From Pycnopodia helianthoides (lineage: Eukaryota > Echinodermata > Asteroidea > Forcipulatida > Asteriidae): a stretch of DNA of 64,000 bases. Below are positions 13,211 through 25,189 of the stretch, piece after piece (the first letter of the stretch is position 1; every line of letters begins with the position of its first letter). The stretch lies in assembly GCA_032158295.1 (NCBI GenBank), contig CM063254.1, forward strand, positions 3,759,538-3,823,537, in the 5' to 3' direction. The position numbers were made by a program, and so were the translations under genes. The notes beneath the pieces are model-generated. The model was not told where the DNA came from and ran no database searches. It saw nothing but the letters and a program-made list of their open reading frames with translations.

Positions 13211-13399
13211 GTGGATCAGTTTTGTTTTGGATCATGGAATGTTTTGTCTTGCGCCAGACATCATGATCGGCTGATGCATGTCATCAAATTTAAAGTTAAA
13301 GGTGGATATCTGTACAGGTGTCATTCCAATCATATTGAATTGCGCGTGGAGCAGGTGCTTCGACAACACATACCGGAAGGCGTACACAAAGCAAAATAA
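13211..13399 (+). CDS. Candidate terminal exon, unrecognised protein
   Basis: An acceptor-like TCTCATCTGGGAAACAG at 13194-13210 is followed by an open frame of 62 codons to TAA at 13397-13399, entered in phase 0 (GTG as first codon, not a start). The peptide has a mixed globular composition (FGSWNVL, HDRLMHVIKFKV, YLYRCHSNHIELR, EQVLRQHIPEG). AATAAA at 13395-13400 overlaps the stop codon and would give a very short 3' UTR. I found no convincing upstream plus-strand exon and recognise no family. The upstream neighbour is a SINE. A decayed gene fragment or chance are the alternatives. Confidence 0.35.
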   Translation: MDQFCFGSWNVLSCARHHDRLMHVIKFKVKGGYLYRCHSNHIELRVEQVLRQHIPEGVHKAK

Positions 13400-14830
13400 A
13401 GTATATTGTTACTTGCACTTTAAAGAAAGAGTATATGACTATTAAATTATATTTAAAAAAAATATATTTTGATAAGATTCAACCTGGAAGCTAATCGATG
13501 AAAAGCTAAACGATGAAAAAAGTATATACGAGAACTAATTATCCGGGACATACTTCAACCGGAAATACTGACCCCCAAAAAGATTTCCAATGATGGGTTA
13601 TTCTTGGTGGAATCATTGACGACTTGTGTCATCAACAATTTTGAGCAGAAGGGTTTGCACATGTCTTGACTATATGCACACCATCCAGGCCTCAGAGAGG
13701 CTCTGTTCGTATACTCTTCCCGGGAAAAGCTTCGAGAGCATAAAAGTATTCACACACAGCACTTTACATTCCGGAGTCCGGGTCCCGGGTCCCACTGGGT
13801 GCCTGACCCATATCTCGGTCAGGCTAACCCCGAAGCTGGTTAAAACCTTGCAGTAATGCACCATACCACAGTGCACTGGCACATATCAAGGAAAACATAA
13901 CCATTTCAAAATGGTAGATCCCAACCCCGTGATACTCCTTGATATCCTGCAGTGTACCAATACACACGTTTTTGGAGTGGTGTCAATCAACAGGGGTCGT
14001 CAATTTGGTCAGGAGGGGTGGTGGAAAAAATGTTTCCCCATAGTTCATGCACAAACTCCTATCTCTGCGGCACGTGCGCCACAGATCACTACCACAGCTT
14101 AGTGGTAAGGCATGTTGTGTCTGACCGCTCTAGGTTCAATGGCCTTTTGTGAATGAAGGTCTTGTGATCTTGTGGCGACAGCAGACTGGTTTAGCAGACA
14201 TAAATCATTGAGATAAGGCAGAACAGACCCTCTTAACCTATCAAATGACCCTGCCATATACCTCAATGGCAGGATGACGTAATACCGTTGGCCCAAAACA
14301 GGTGCATCGCTGCAGGGTTTAAAAAGAATTGCTATATTAAGCTCGGATTCTAAGTCAGTTTGACTCATTTCTGGGTCATTTTGACAAAGATTCCGGGTCA
14401 AAATCAACCCCCAAAATGGGTCAAATCTGACCTGGTGGTTTTTGAGTGTATATACGGGGCGTCCATGAGCGTTATTTTTTTACCAGGATTTTAGGTATTC
14501 GTACCAGGTTTAAGGATACTGATGTCAATAATTCTGATCGTAATCACGTAATCACGTAATCAACGTGCATAATCCTTGATAGAGGTCAACCGGTACTGGT
14601 TTTGCCAGAAACCTTCTAATCCTCAAGAACATTCATGGAATACCCCACCTTTAAGGGATATGTGCACCTCTCACGTGAATATGTTCACAACTTTGCCCCC
14701 GAGTTGTGAGATCGGGCGCCTGAAATGTAAAAAAAAGACTTGATAACGCTTCTGATTGCATGCGTGAAGGCTGGGCCACGAGAGGACAAAGTATACGGAA
14801 GCACATAGAGGCCACTCAATGTATGGCTAG
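13400..14830. other. Intergenic, nothing supported
   Basis: Frames near 13626-13882 overlap on both strands. A tRNA-like piece with CTTAGTGGTAAGGCAT and CTAGGTTCAATGGCC (14097-14146) may be a SINE remnant. Confidence 0.4.
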
Positions 14831-14833
14831 TCT

Positions 14834-15055
14834 GTTTTTTACGATTTCCAATTCGAAATAATGGATAGCCAATCCGTAATTGCGAACTACTAGTTTGCTA
14901 TAATACGACCATGTGTACGGCGTAAATACGATAATCCGTGGTGGTAGATCATCTGTAACATTAAAGCAATACTTAAGATTTCCAATTCGTAATTACGGAT
15001 AACAAATCCGTATAGTTACGAACTAATAATAGTTTGCCATTACGAATTGGTAGGT
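14834..15055. repeat. Tandem duplication of an AT-rich block, period about 145 bp
   Basis: GATTTCCAATTCGWAAT...GGATA(A/G)C(C/A)AATCCGTA...ACTA...TAGTTTGC occurs at 14837 and again at about 14980. Within each copy ATTACGGAT and ATCCGTAAT form small dyads. Confidence 0.75.
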
Positions 15056-15794
15056 TATCTGTCATATTGAAGCAACATACTTTATTATATGGCACCGTCG
15101 GTATAAAAAGGTTCCCTTCTGCTCAGTCACAATGGGAAAGTATTAAGTTCTCCTGCGAAGGTAAACCAATGGAAGGACTAAGAGAAGTCCTTTGCCGGGT
15201 CGACAAACGTGTGTTTGTGTGGGTCGGGTGAACTGAGGGGAAGGTAGGGGCACTTCGGTAATGTGTCTCAATCTATAAAAAGAAGGATCATTCGGTGGAA
15301 TATCTCATCCAGTCACTCGGGCCGAATTTTATAGAGCTTGCTTGACAGACAGAATAATAAGTTATTTCTGACATAAATAGTAATAACACTACGCGGCGAA
15401 ACCAGACACTAACAGCAATGTTACCTGCCTTTCACCAACAGCACTCGAGTATTAAGTACCTATATCACCCAGTGTGTGGAAAAACCAACAACTATTCTTC
15501 AGCCCTGACAAAAGTTGTTATATACATCTACAAAACACGCTGTTAAGAGTTATACTTTTTTATCATAGAGAGCCTTCCTGAATTCCTTCCATTTTTTGAA
15601 TCAATGTGATCAAACCGAGGCTGGAAGGAAACAAATAGTCTGGTACATTGAAAATCAGTACTTATTATTGCTGATGCACACAGGGAACAAAACAAAGATT
15701 TATTGTTCGGAGTTCTCCCATAACAGTAGTCCGCTGCCCAAATGCCAGTTATAACTTTTGAGGACCAGTCAGAATTATGTCCAAGTGGTCCGGC

Positions 15795-16018
15795 TGGCTA
15801 TAGTTCATTGCTTCCGAACACTACATCTTGCCTTGCTGACTACCAACCGCCACGCGCAAGCTTGCGATCAGCTTCCGACACTGAACACTCACTCAACCAC
15901 CAGAACACTCTCATCTGCTCACAATCGGACTTTCACCTATTTTGCTCCCCCATATGTGGAACAACCTCCCAGTATCCATTAGAAAGTGTAACTCTTTGCC
16001 AGTTTTCAAGAAATCTCT
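15795..16018 (+). pseudogene. Non-LTR retrotransposon ORF2 C-terminal fragment, left part
   Basis: One frame reads ADYQPPRASLRSASD. After a frame change the DNA reads FAPHMWNNLPVSIRKCNSLP and then VFKKSLK. The order of an LRSAS block, an aP..WN.LP..IR block and an FK..LKT block is the usual tail of LINE reverse-transcriptase proteins of the CR1/L2-like groups. It is truncated upstream, frameshifted, and broken at 16018 by a MITE; the matching continuation is at 16485-16600. Not functional. Confidence 0.75.
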
Positions 16019-16485
16019 TAAAACCCTCGGAGCAGCGGGCCCTTCTGTATAACGCGCGTCCTCCAGGTGGAGGATTTTATCACCACTCAGCTTTGTAGGT
16101 CAATGACCCCCTCCTGCAAGCCCAAAGCAATTTTAATCCCCACAGGGCTTTTGTCTGGGCCAGCAGTGTGTGTTATTTACGACCTGTTTTAGCTCTGGGC
16201 GGCACAGGGTTGACACAAAGAGATAATGGCACAAGGAGTTGGCTCACTAAGATATCAAGTTACAATTCCCAAGGGCATAGCTGTCCCTTGGGACTGCTGT
16301 CATTCAATAATTCTTACTCGGCAGTGGTTATAGCCTGGTCAATGGGAGTCTACAGGCTTGTGGTGTATACAAGGGGTGTTGAATACAAAAAAGCGTGGCT
16401 TTTTTGGCCCATTGAAAAAAAATTATGACCATATTTGGAATATGTGGAGAATTTTTTCACCACGTTGCTTCCCCGAGGGTTAAAA
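16019..16485 (+). mobile_element. MITE, about 465 bp, CCGAGGGTTAAAAC ends (copy 2), inserted in a LINE
   Basis: Bounded by TTAAAACCCTCGGAGCAGCG at the left and CTTCCCCGAGGGTTAAAAC at the right, so the ends are inverted. It matches 3613-4078 in reverse orientation. TTAAAAC stands at both edges, and removing the element joins the LINE frame FKKSLK to KTYLYQI, which shows it is a clean insertion. Confidence 0.9.
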
Positions 16486-16600
16486 CTTATCTGTATCAAA
16501 TAAAATATGTTGTTGTATAGTTCCATTGGTTTGCTCACTTTATAGCGCTTTGATCTTGTCGAAAAGGCGCATTTTTGTATGTAAACCACTGACTACACTG
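16485..16600 (+). pseudogene. LINE tail continuing after the MITE
   Basis: Begins ACTTATCTGTATCAAATAA, restoring ...LKTYLYQI to the interrupted frame at 16018, and then gives a 3' region with TATAGCGCTTTGATCTTGTC typical of such LINE ends. No coding capacity remains. Confidence 0.65.
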
Positions 16601-16736
16601 ACTGTAGTCGTATGAATTCAAACTCAGGTACCACACTATCAAAACACCCGGGTCAGTATTGACCCGGGTCAGAATTGACCCGGATGCACGCGACCCGGAT
16701 CCGGGTCCCGTGAGGCCTGACCTATTTCTGGGGGTT

Positions 16737-17124
16737 TTAAGGAACATTACAGAATTGGTTTTTGCTAACAAAACAGTTGCTGGCAGTGTAAGCACTTTAT
16801 GTAATCCACCATATACATAAACTGACAAATTTGTAGAAGTTTGAGATCGATCGGCCATCTGGGTCACAAGAAGATCGTGAAAAACCGATTACACATTTGC
16901 ATGAAATCATATTGATTCAACAAATTAATAAAACGCTCACTGAGCGATAAACTCCAATCGGAAAATTAGTTTATTCATTTCTCATCAAATATGGCATTTC
17001 AGACAGAAATATTTCAAGGGATGTTTTCTACTATCATCATCATTAGACCGTGTAAGTTTTATGTAAATCTGTGATCAAAAATTTCACAAGTTTTTTTCTT
17101 ACCAATTCTGTAATGTTCCTTTAA
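16737..17124 (+). mobile_element. TTAA-bounded MITE, family A (copy 2)
   Basis: Complete copy with TTAAGGAACATTACAGAATT and the inverse end ATTCTGTAATGTTCCTTTAA. The flanks carry CCGGGTC-rich dyads (16648-16715). Confidence 0.95.
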
Positions 17125-17284
17125 CAATGACTCGGAATCTGTGTGAAAAATGACGCAGAAATGGATCAAAACTGACATAAAATCTTAGTTAAAATCCCAT
17201 TTTAAAAACGGGGTCAGCCTGACCCCGGAAAAATTGTCCATCCCCGGGAGTTTTTTTGAGCGCATACAAAATGACATTGTTGAA

Positions 17285-17395
17285 AGAAACCCGTCATAGA
17301 TGAGGACCAGTGAAAAAGCTGACGGACTATTGAAAAATGTGACGACCTGGTCTCACTGGTCAGTCAGTGAATAAAGTTAAGGGTAAATCCTGTTT
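17285..17395 (+). repeat. Fragment of a dispersed repeat (GAGGACCAGT family)
   Basis: GAGGACCAGT, a TCACTGGTCAGTCAGTGAA block and GGGTAAATCCTG also occur, in part inverted, near 15750-15800, 56640-56835 and 62130-62320. Confidence 0.55.
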
Positions 17396-18439
17396 GAAAC
17401 CGCTCCTCGTTTGTGTCGGCATTTACTAATTTGAAGGGTCACTAATTAAAAAAACTAGAATTGCGTGGGCCTACACTTACAATGAATTGATAATATCAGA
17501 TTTCTTTCCACGCAGGAACTTCGTTATAAAATAGCACATTGAAGCCGAAAGTCAGGTGCAAGTCTCTCAGTGTCTGTTATTGTCAATTTATGGCGGGAAT
17601 TTCAATGAGTTTATTGCATGCGGCCAGGTTTTCAGATCGCGAGAAAGTTGGAACGAACCAGTTTTATGCAGGGGGGGGGGGTACGCAACAGGGTTGCACT
17701 TATTTGATATGGAACAGACTCTTTTGTGTCTACGCCGCCCCTCTATTGTATATAACGTCGCCCTTAAGAGAAAACCGAAACTTTGATTTTCAAACAATAA
17801 TGGACACTTTAGTATTTATTTTTGTTCCGCCTGGGTTGAGGAAACATGAGAAGCTCTCTTTTTTTTTGGGGGGGGGGGGGTTCTGAACTTAAAGGTCAGA
17901 AAGAAAGCGTTGAAATGTTTTGCTCTTCCTGTCTGGATTTGTAAACAGATCTATGCTGCAGGTTTTACAGGATCCCTGTATATCACTTTCAGTGTTGGAA
18001 CAATGGCACAATAACCGAGCAACCCATATTCACCGATGAATGGGTCCAATCATTATTTTTTTCCAACCGCGTGTCAACTGCCTGGATAGATTTACAGCCC
18101 TGTTCGCTATGGAACGAATAAAAGTACTGAACTCTTGATTCAAACTTGATACCCAACGCATGAAAATGAGACCCACTCCACAGTTTGGATTTGGTTATTT
18201 GAATACGTCCAAATTTGTTTACTATTCGAAATGGTACGCTGTTTTGCAATGTAACCAGTTGACCATTTGCTTTGGCGTGTGTAATGTATATTGAAACCAA
18301 GGATGCCTCATAGGCCCAAGTGAAATTAATCGCTGCAGCTCGTAAGCCCGATGAAACCTATAAACAAGGGTGATGGCTATGTGAACCAGAAACGCCATGG
18401 TTAATCCTTGCTCATCCAAGAAAAGTGTTATGGGTTTTT
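17396..18439. other. Intergenic, nothing supported
   Basis: Contains two G runs (17671-17680 and 17869-17880) and overlapping frames at 17539-17886 without splice support or a recognisable domain. Confidence 0.45.
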
Positions 18440-18650
18440 TACGAGCACTACAAAATCCTAGTACACGGGACCTACGGCTTAGTGTCCCATCCGAAGGATA
18501 GAGCAATTTAGGCCTATGGCAAAGTATCTTGCTCAAAGACACAAGTACCATGACCAGGACTCGAACCCACACTCTGCTGACTAGAAACACCAGAGCTAGA
18601 GTCCAGAGCTCTTTTAGCCTCTTAACTGCTCGGCCACGACACACCATGAC
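18440..18650 (-). mobile_element. tRNA-derived SINE, family S (copy 2)
   Basis: On minus: TCGTGGCCGAGCAG head, GGTGTTTCTAGTCAGCAGAG, GTGTGGGTTCGAGTCC B-box, then ACTTGTGTCTTTGAGCAAG and CCTTCGGATGGGACACTAAG tail. The minus-strand frame at 18222-18677 is repeat-derived. Confidence 0.88.
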
Positions 18651-18898
18651 ACCTTCTTGGAGTGGGCATAAGTTCAATGATTTGGACTGCTCTTGAAAAC
18701 TTTTTACTCAAGCCATTTGTGAGCTATATTCGAATTAAATTTGGTACAATCACTTGCTTAGTCAAAAGTTACCGCTTAAATTTGAACCCTCGGACTAGTT
18801 TCTGCAGTGTAAGCCATAGTGTTTCAAGTCCCTACTTTATGTGGACCTCTTTTGTTCTCAAATCCACACTTCGTATGTAGCCTTAAAAAACACTGTTG

Positions 18899-19281
18899 TT
18901 AAAGGAACATTACAGAATTGGTAAGAAAAAAACTTATGAAATATACTTTTTATCACAGATTTACATAAAACTTACACGGTCTAATGAATATGATAGTAGA
19001 AAACATCCCTTGAAATATTTCTGTCTGAAATGCCATATTTGATGAGAAATGAATAAACTAATTTTCCGATTGGAGTTTAGCGTTTTATTCATTTGTTGAA
19101 TCTCATATGATTTCATGCAAATGTGTAATCGGTTTTTCACTATTTTCTCGTGACCCAGATGGCCGATCGATCTCAAACTTATACAGGTTTGTCAGTTTAT
19201 GTATATGGTGGATTACATAAAGTGCTTGCACTGCCAGCAACTGTTTTGTTAGCAAAAACCAATTCTGTAATGTTCCTTTAA
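18899..19281 (-). mobile_element. TTAA-bounded MITE, family A (copy 3)
   Basis: Reverse orientation; both TTAA-AGGAACATTACAGAAT ends present. The internal GAGCG dyad has been shortened (TTTAGCGTTTTATTC). Confidence 0.95.
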
Positions 19282-19441
19282 ATGGCTTAATACAAACCAT
19301 ACTTACAAACAGAACTTCTAAGTGAACTGAATCCGATGTAACTTGACAATCAGAACCGTCGGTCCAACAAATCAGAACAATACAAAACATTACCGCTTGA
19401 ATTGTGGAAACTTAAGTTATCGTCTGCAAAAGATGTATAGG

Positions 19442-19600
19442 ATATAGGCCGTAGGCTACAGCTACGGCTACGAGTGATGCTTAGGGTGTTGCTAAAGGAC
19501 GTACTATACTTCAAAACGCATGATGACACGATAATCTAGCCGTAGCCGTAGCCGTATAGCTGCAGCTGCCAATTCGGACACATCCTTATGCTACAGGTTT
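19442..19600 (+). repeat. Dispersed repeat carrying GCCGTA units (copy 2)
   Basis: Same block order as 3041-3200; the hexamer array has about three units here, so array length varies between copies. Confidence 0.8.
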
Positions 19601-20305
19601 ACAGGTAGTTAATACTGTTTACTACGGTTTCAATACAGAGGGCCAGGTACGGGAAGCCAGCGGATAGTAGTCAGAATAGAAAAAAAAATATATGCCCAGA
19701 GGAGCATGTCGTTATCGCAGACTCGCTGCGAGGGTATGGACTGGGCCCCCGACTATATCCAAGCCAATATTGCTCTGTTATTGTTTTTGTTCGTTGATAA
19801 ACATTAAACCTATAATACGCCCTAGGGAGAGTGGGCGTCATTGCGATGTTTATTTGAGAAATACTGCGTAAGATCCAGCCAGAAATGGTCTCGTATGAAT
19901 GCAACAAGTTTTATCCCCCCCCCCCCATCCCCAGGAGTTCAGATCCGGTTGGTGGTCTGAAAGATGTACGAGGCACTTCTGAGAAGTTGGACTCTGTTTA
20001 ATCGTGGAGGTTTAATACAAGAATTGGACCTGCTGTTGTGTTTACATAAACATAGACAGATTTTCGCAGACTGATGGGGCCTGGATGGACCCTGGAACTT
20101 GTTGGCCTGGAGGCTATATGAATTTCCAGTAGGTGATGTCTACCGTGTTATACGGTTACAGTATTAAACCAACAGAGGTTGACGCGAACTACATGAGGCA
20201 TTCAACTTTACACAAACATGTCAATACGTCACAAAGGTTTCAACCAATCAAAAACGGCGTGCTTAACGGCAAAGCAAACTTACACAAAGTACAATGTTCT
20301 TGCCA

Positions 20306-20546
20306 GGACCCAATTTCATGGCTCTGCTTACCGCTTGCGATCACCATTCTCCGCTTACTGTGCAAGTGCCGAATTTCTGCGCTTACTGGTGTAATCGCTT
20401 GTAACGATAGTAATGTTGAGTACGCACGCGCACAAGCAACAATTCCATGCTAACCTGTGAAATACGCTTAATGTTAGCACGGAAATCCCTGCTTCTGTAA
20501 GCGCGATTCTTTGCTTACAGTAAGCTGAGCCATGAAATTGAGCCCA
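20306..20546 (+). mobile_element. MITE with GGRCCCAATTTCATGGCTCT ends (copy 1)
   Basis: Left end GGACCCAATTTCATGGCTCT and right end AGCCATGAAATTGAGCCCA are inverted. The interior is rich in CGCTTAC/GTAAGCG motifs. The second copy is at 55440-55696. Confidence 0.85.
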
Positions 20547-20559
20547 GATCTGTATATAA

Positions 20560-23500
20560 AAAATAAACAAATAAATAAATCAGCCAAAAACAAATCGACG
20601 GAAATGTCAGTAGAGCAAACTATTTGTGCCATTACGTAAAGAATGACTTTTCAACATTATGTATGCAAATTCAGGTGTGGTGAGTCAATACCCAAACTTT
20701 CTTTTACGTTACTATCATTATTATTAAAAGTATTGCCCAGAAAATAAATGATTTGGCATGGTTTGTTAAATTTTGCTTGTGTCTCCTTAATGGGTATATG
20801 CACAAATTGGTAGGATTGAACATATTATCAGTGTTCACATATTTGCACAAAACTCACAAAGTATGAAGATGGTCATGGTAGGAAACTTCCCTTGAAATAT
20901 CTTTGCTTGAAATGCTATGGTTTTTGAGATATGTGAAACATTAACTAGTTTTGATTTCGAGAGTCCAAAACCCGATATTTGAAAACGGTGAAATAGAGGA
21001 ATTTTTTCTTGTGACTCTTGGTGATCGATTGAGTTTAAACTTTGTCACTGGTTTGTTATTTTGTGTTCCATAGTTGGGTCACATTAGGTGCAGATATACT
21101 GGTCTTCGACAAATCCAAATTTTTCGCTTGCTTTAAAACCCTACGAGCCCAATGATATTAAACCACACTACTCGTCTATACAGAGCATCTGTAGCCAACA
21201 GTCATTATAGGAAAACCCATTGTTTGCACCACTCACAAACTTTGTTTTAATAAAAAAAAAAAATAAAAAAATAAAAAAAAACATTCTTGAAGTTATTTCT
21301 GATGGTTTGTAGATATCAATCATTTAACAAAATATACAAAACCTAAAAATTGATTAAAAAATAACAAAACAAAAAAACCCGCTTAATATCGGGAGGCTAG
21401 CTGTTTTTACAGTACATGACCTCGGGGATTATTGTAAACAAACGCATATTGGGCTGAAGTATTCACACAGCTGTACATGCTGAGCGAAGTGTCTGGGACA
21501 AGTGAAAATTGTTTTGTTTGTCAGCGTTGATATGAGGATACACTATAGACGATGTGACCTGTGACATCACATGTTTACAAAAGAGCCACAGAGCCTGGAC
21601 TTCCGGCGGGCGCATTTGTACACAGCTCAATGGAAGAATACAACAAATATTATGTTTTATGGAGATCGCACGGTCTGATTTTCATCAACTTTTGATTTGA
21701 AGAAAGGGGGGACATCTCAAAAGCTGTACAGCTGTTGCTTTTGTAAATTTTGAATTTATATACATTTTCCCATTGAGCTGTGTAAGCATATTGCCCGTCA
21801 GGAATTGCATTATAATGTACGAGGTCCCACTCTGTAAACAAAGTAACATGGTCTATACAAAAAAAGGAAACTATTTGATACAAAAATGTTTTTTTTAACA
21901 AAGTAGTGATTCTGAGCTGTCAGCCACAGTAGGGGTGTCATTGCGCAGGGCTTTAAAAAGCGCCAATTAACAAAGAAGTACTCACAAAGCTGCACCCGTA
22001 AAACATTCACAAATGATGAATATTGCCCACTAAGCAACGTTAAGCAATTATTCCTAAATTCAGATAAACACTTAGAGTTGTACGCGTGCTTTTAAAGACA
22101 GAGGCTATCCCGAAAACGGACTGAATTTCGGGTCAATGGTCGATTTTGTGTGACTGTGACACGGGACTCTGACCGTGTTCTCGGCTTTACACAAGGCCCT
22201 GCGAGAGAGTCAGTGTGGGCGGGTCGAGGAGGCCACAGAGAGTAGTGCCACGGACACTTTCTCCCGTCGAAACTCAATATCCAACAGCTTTCCAAACAGT
22301 TTTAGGCGTGACCCCTTTCTACACACACTATACTCAAAGTACTCTTTAAATATTATACACTTCCCATATATAAGACAGAAATCAATATTTTAGAGTTTCC
22401 CAGTTTAGCGCATGGTTGCTATGACCATTGTGAACACATTCAGCCTTAAGGGTATAGTTGTTTAGACAAACGGTCCTCTGTGGGGGTTTTTTGTCGCTAA
22501 GGAAAATAATTACTATATCTCAGGTTTACGGTACCGGTATAGTCAGCATAGCTTTGCTATGTTGGCTCTGAAGTATAGTCACAGGTGATGTTAGCCAACC
22601 CCCATCAAATGCAGATCTCCAAGGTTATTAACTGTACTTTTACGCCGTAAAGAAACACAAAATGACACCACACGACACACTCTAGAACAAAAAACCCATG
22701 TCAGCACTATCCGTTTTTCGAGAAAAACTTACTTTGAAACAACCAACAACGTAAATACTGACGTCGAAACATCAAGACTTTGGCACAAATAGTTACGTCT
22801 GTATACTGACAGAACCGTGCACATTGCTGAAGCGTGAATAAACGTCAAGTCTTGCAATTGTTACGACTGCCTTTAGTCACATAAAATAATAGCTGAGGCG
22901 TTGAACGTTCTTTACGTCCATGTAGGTCTACATAATCTTCGTGTCTATGAAGCAATCGCAAATATTGACGTCATTATCAAGTCAACATTGGCGTCTTATG
23001 GAGTAGTGAAATTAATGCCACTAATGTGAAAAAAAACACTCGCTCGGCCATTTTGAGGGTCACACTGCATGGCGAGCATGTAAAAGCGCGCGCGTCACAC
23101 TGACAACAAACCACATTAGGGAAATTCGCTCAGCCCCACCCACCGGTCCCATCAAAGACCGCTGGGCTGATGATTTTGTACAAGTTCAGGATGCAGTGAT
23201 GCGTAGTTGGATTGTATGAACCGCTGATTGGCGCAACGCGCGGACATTAATTAGCCCTCTTCTTTATAAACCAAAGTTGCAAGACACTATTCAGGTAAAC
23301 TATTGATGGGGCGAAGGAGCCCTCTTTTTAGTATGGGGCAAAGAAAGGGCAATAACTATCTCCTATGGATGTACATACCATAGAGATTTGGCATAGCGGT
23401 TGAATCCTTCGTAAACAGGAAGAGGTGACCGGGGGTTTAGTAGGTCAGGGGAAATGGTCCAATGAGCATCGGATACGTCAGCCCATCCAAGCGCCTTTGG

Positions 23501-24724
23501 TTCAGGCGCTTGGACTGAGGGAAACTGTCACCCCAAATAATGGCGCATCCAAGCGTTATTTACCCACACTTCGTTGTTTTTGTAGTTGTTGCAAAATCAA
23601 CGTTTTTTAATCACCTCCTTTGAACCTATGTCCGATGTCCCATCGCGCTTTTATTCATGAGAAATAACCGATTTAGATGGAGATTTCAAAAGTACGACCT
23701 GCAGCAAGTATTGACTTTTGAAAGTTGTGAAACCCAACTCAGCTTTGTGTTTATTGGAACCGTGGGTGTATTATGCATGTTTGTTGAGTTTGTGTTGATG
23801 GTTTCTGGCGTGCATGCTCAACGCAGGATATTGGCCACAAACATGTTGAGAATGAGGTAAACAGTTACATGTAATCTTGCTCAGAGACCTTACTAAATTC
23901 ACCCTTTTCGTTCTTTAGACAATATTCTAGCGTCTTGTGTTGCATTTCTTACTCATCACTATAAAAATTGACACCACATTTGATCTTATTATATTTTCAT
24001 GACGAATCAAAACATGTTGAACCCTATTATAAATTTAAAATTTTACTCGATATAGGCCTACAGTTTCCCAAGTAAAGGAGCAAAAGTTGATTTTTGTTTG
24101 AAACTTTTATCTTTGAGAAATCGCTTTTGAATTCGACCCTACTCCAAGACAATAGCATGAAAAACAAGTATCATCTTTCGAAAACATGAGTAGGTCTGCC
24201 CCCCAGGAAAAGATTTCTTGAAAAGTATGTGCACGCTTTTGGGATGAATGTGCCCTTTCAAAGCAGCAATCCTGTAACCACCCCCTTTAAGGGGTTGATG
24301 CAGACAGTCCTTTACCAGACAGACAAAGGACGTCAAATCTTCTTGAAGGAATCTTCCAGATTTGCGCGGGAAAGGAAGTATCTCGATAACATGTGAAACC
24401 CCCCCGCAGCAACAAACGATAATCTCTCTCGACTGACACGAAGTAGCACGAAGTCGTAATGAATACGTTAAGCGTGGATGGAAGAATGATTTTAAGACAG
24501 GAAGTGATGCCAAAAAAAAAAAACACACTCGAGGAAGAGACGGAAGACGGGAGTAAAACACTAACCCTTAAAAATCAATACCTCAGTTTTCAGAGTTGGT
24601 TTGTTGGTTTAATTTATTTGAACAATATCGCATGTCAGCCAAGGGATGAAAAGTGTGGAACAGTAGTTGCAAGTAAGAAGTAGCAAAAAACCCATCACGT
24701 TACCAGTTTCTCCAGTGTTTTTTG
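20560..24724. other. Long stretch without a supported gene
   Basis: Holds a diverged MITE relative at about 20790-21120 (GGGTATATGCACAAATTGG to CTTCGACAAATCC), an A-rich tract at 21247-21290, and a short hairpin CCAAGCGCC/GGCGCTTGG at 23487-23513. Open frames at 22175-22393, 23657-23860 and 24139-24561 (minus) have no splice support and no domain I recognise. Confidence 0.45.
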
Positions 24725-25118
24725 TTAAAGGAACATTACAGAATTGGTTTTTGCTAACAAAACAGTTGCTGGCAGTGTAAGCACTTTATGTAAACCACCA
24801 TATACATAAACTGACAAACCTGTAGAAGTTTGAGATTGATCGGCCATCTGGGTCACGAGAAAATAGTGAAAAACCGATTACACATTTGCATGAAATCATA
24901 TAGATTCAACAAATGAATAAAACGCTCACTGAGCGATAAACTCCAATCGGAAAATTAGTTTATTCATTTCTCATCAAATATGGCATTTCAGACAGAAATA
25001 TTTCAAGGGATGTTTTCTACTATCATCATCATTAGACCGTGTAAGTTTTATGTAAATCTGTGATCAAAACGTATATTTTACAAGTTTTTTTCTCACCAAT
25101 TCTGTAATGTTCCTTTAA
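24725..25118 (+). mobile_element. TTAA-bounded MITE, family A (copy 4)
   Basis: Complete, with both inverted ends and all internal landmarks. It stands about 70 bp before the large minisatellite; family A copy 5 stands just after it. Confidence 0.96.
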
Positions 25119-25189
25119 GTACCTGAAATCACCCAAGAAGTGATTCAACGTGTGAACGGGAATGCGTGCTTTTACCTAAAAAATAATGT

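Noticed and set aside
24139..24561. 140-aa minus-strand frame
   Set aside because: No recognised domain and no splice-site support, and a second minus-strand frame (24287-24526) overlaps it. Likely chance.
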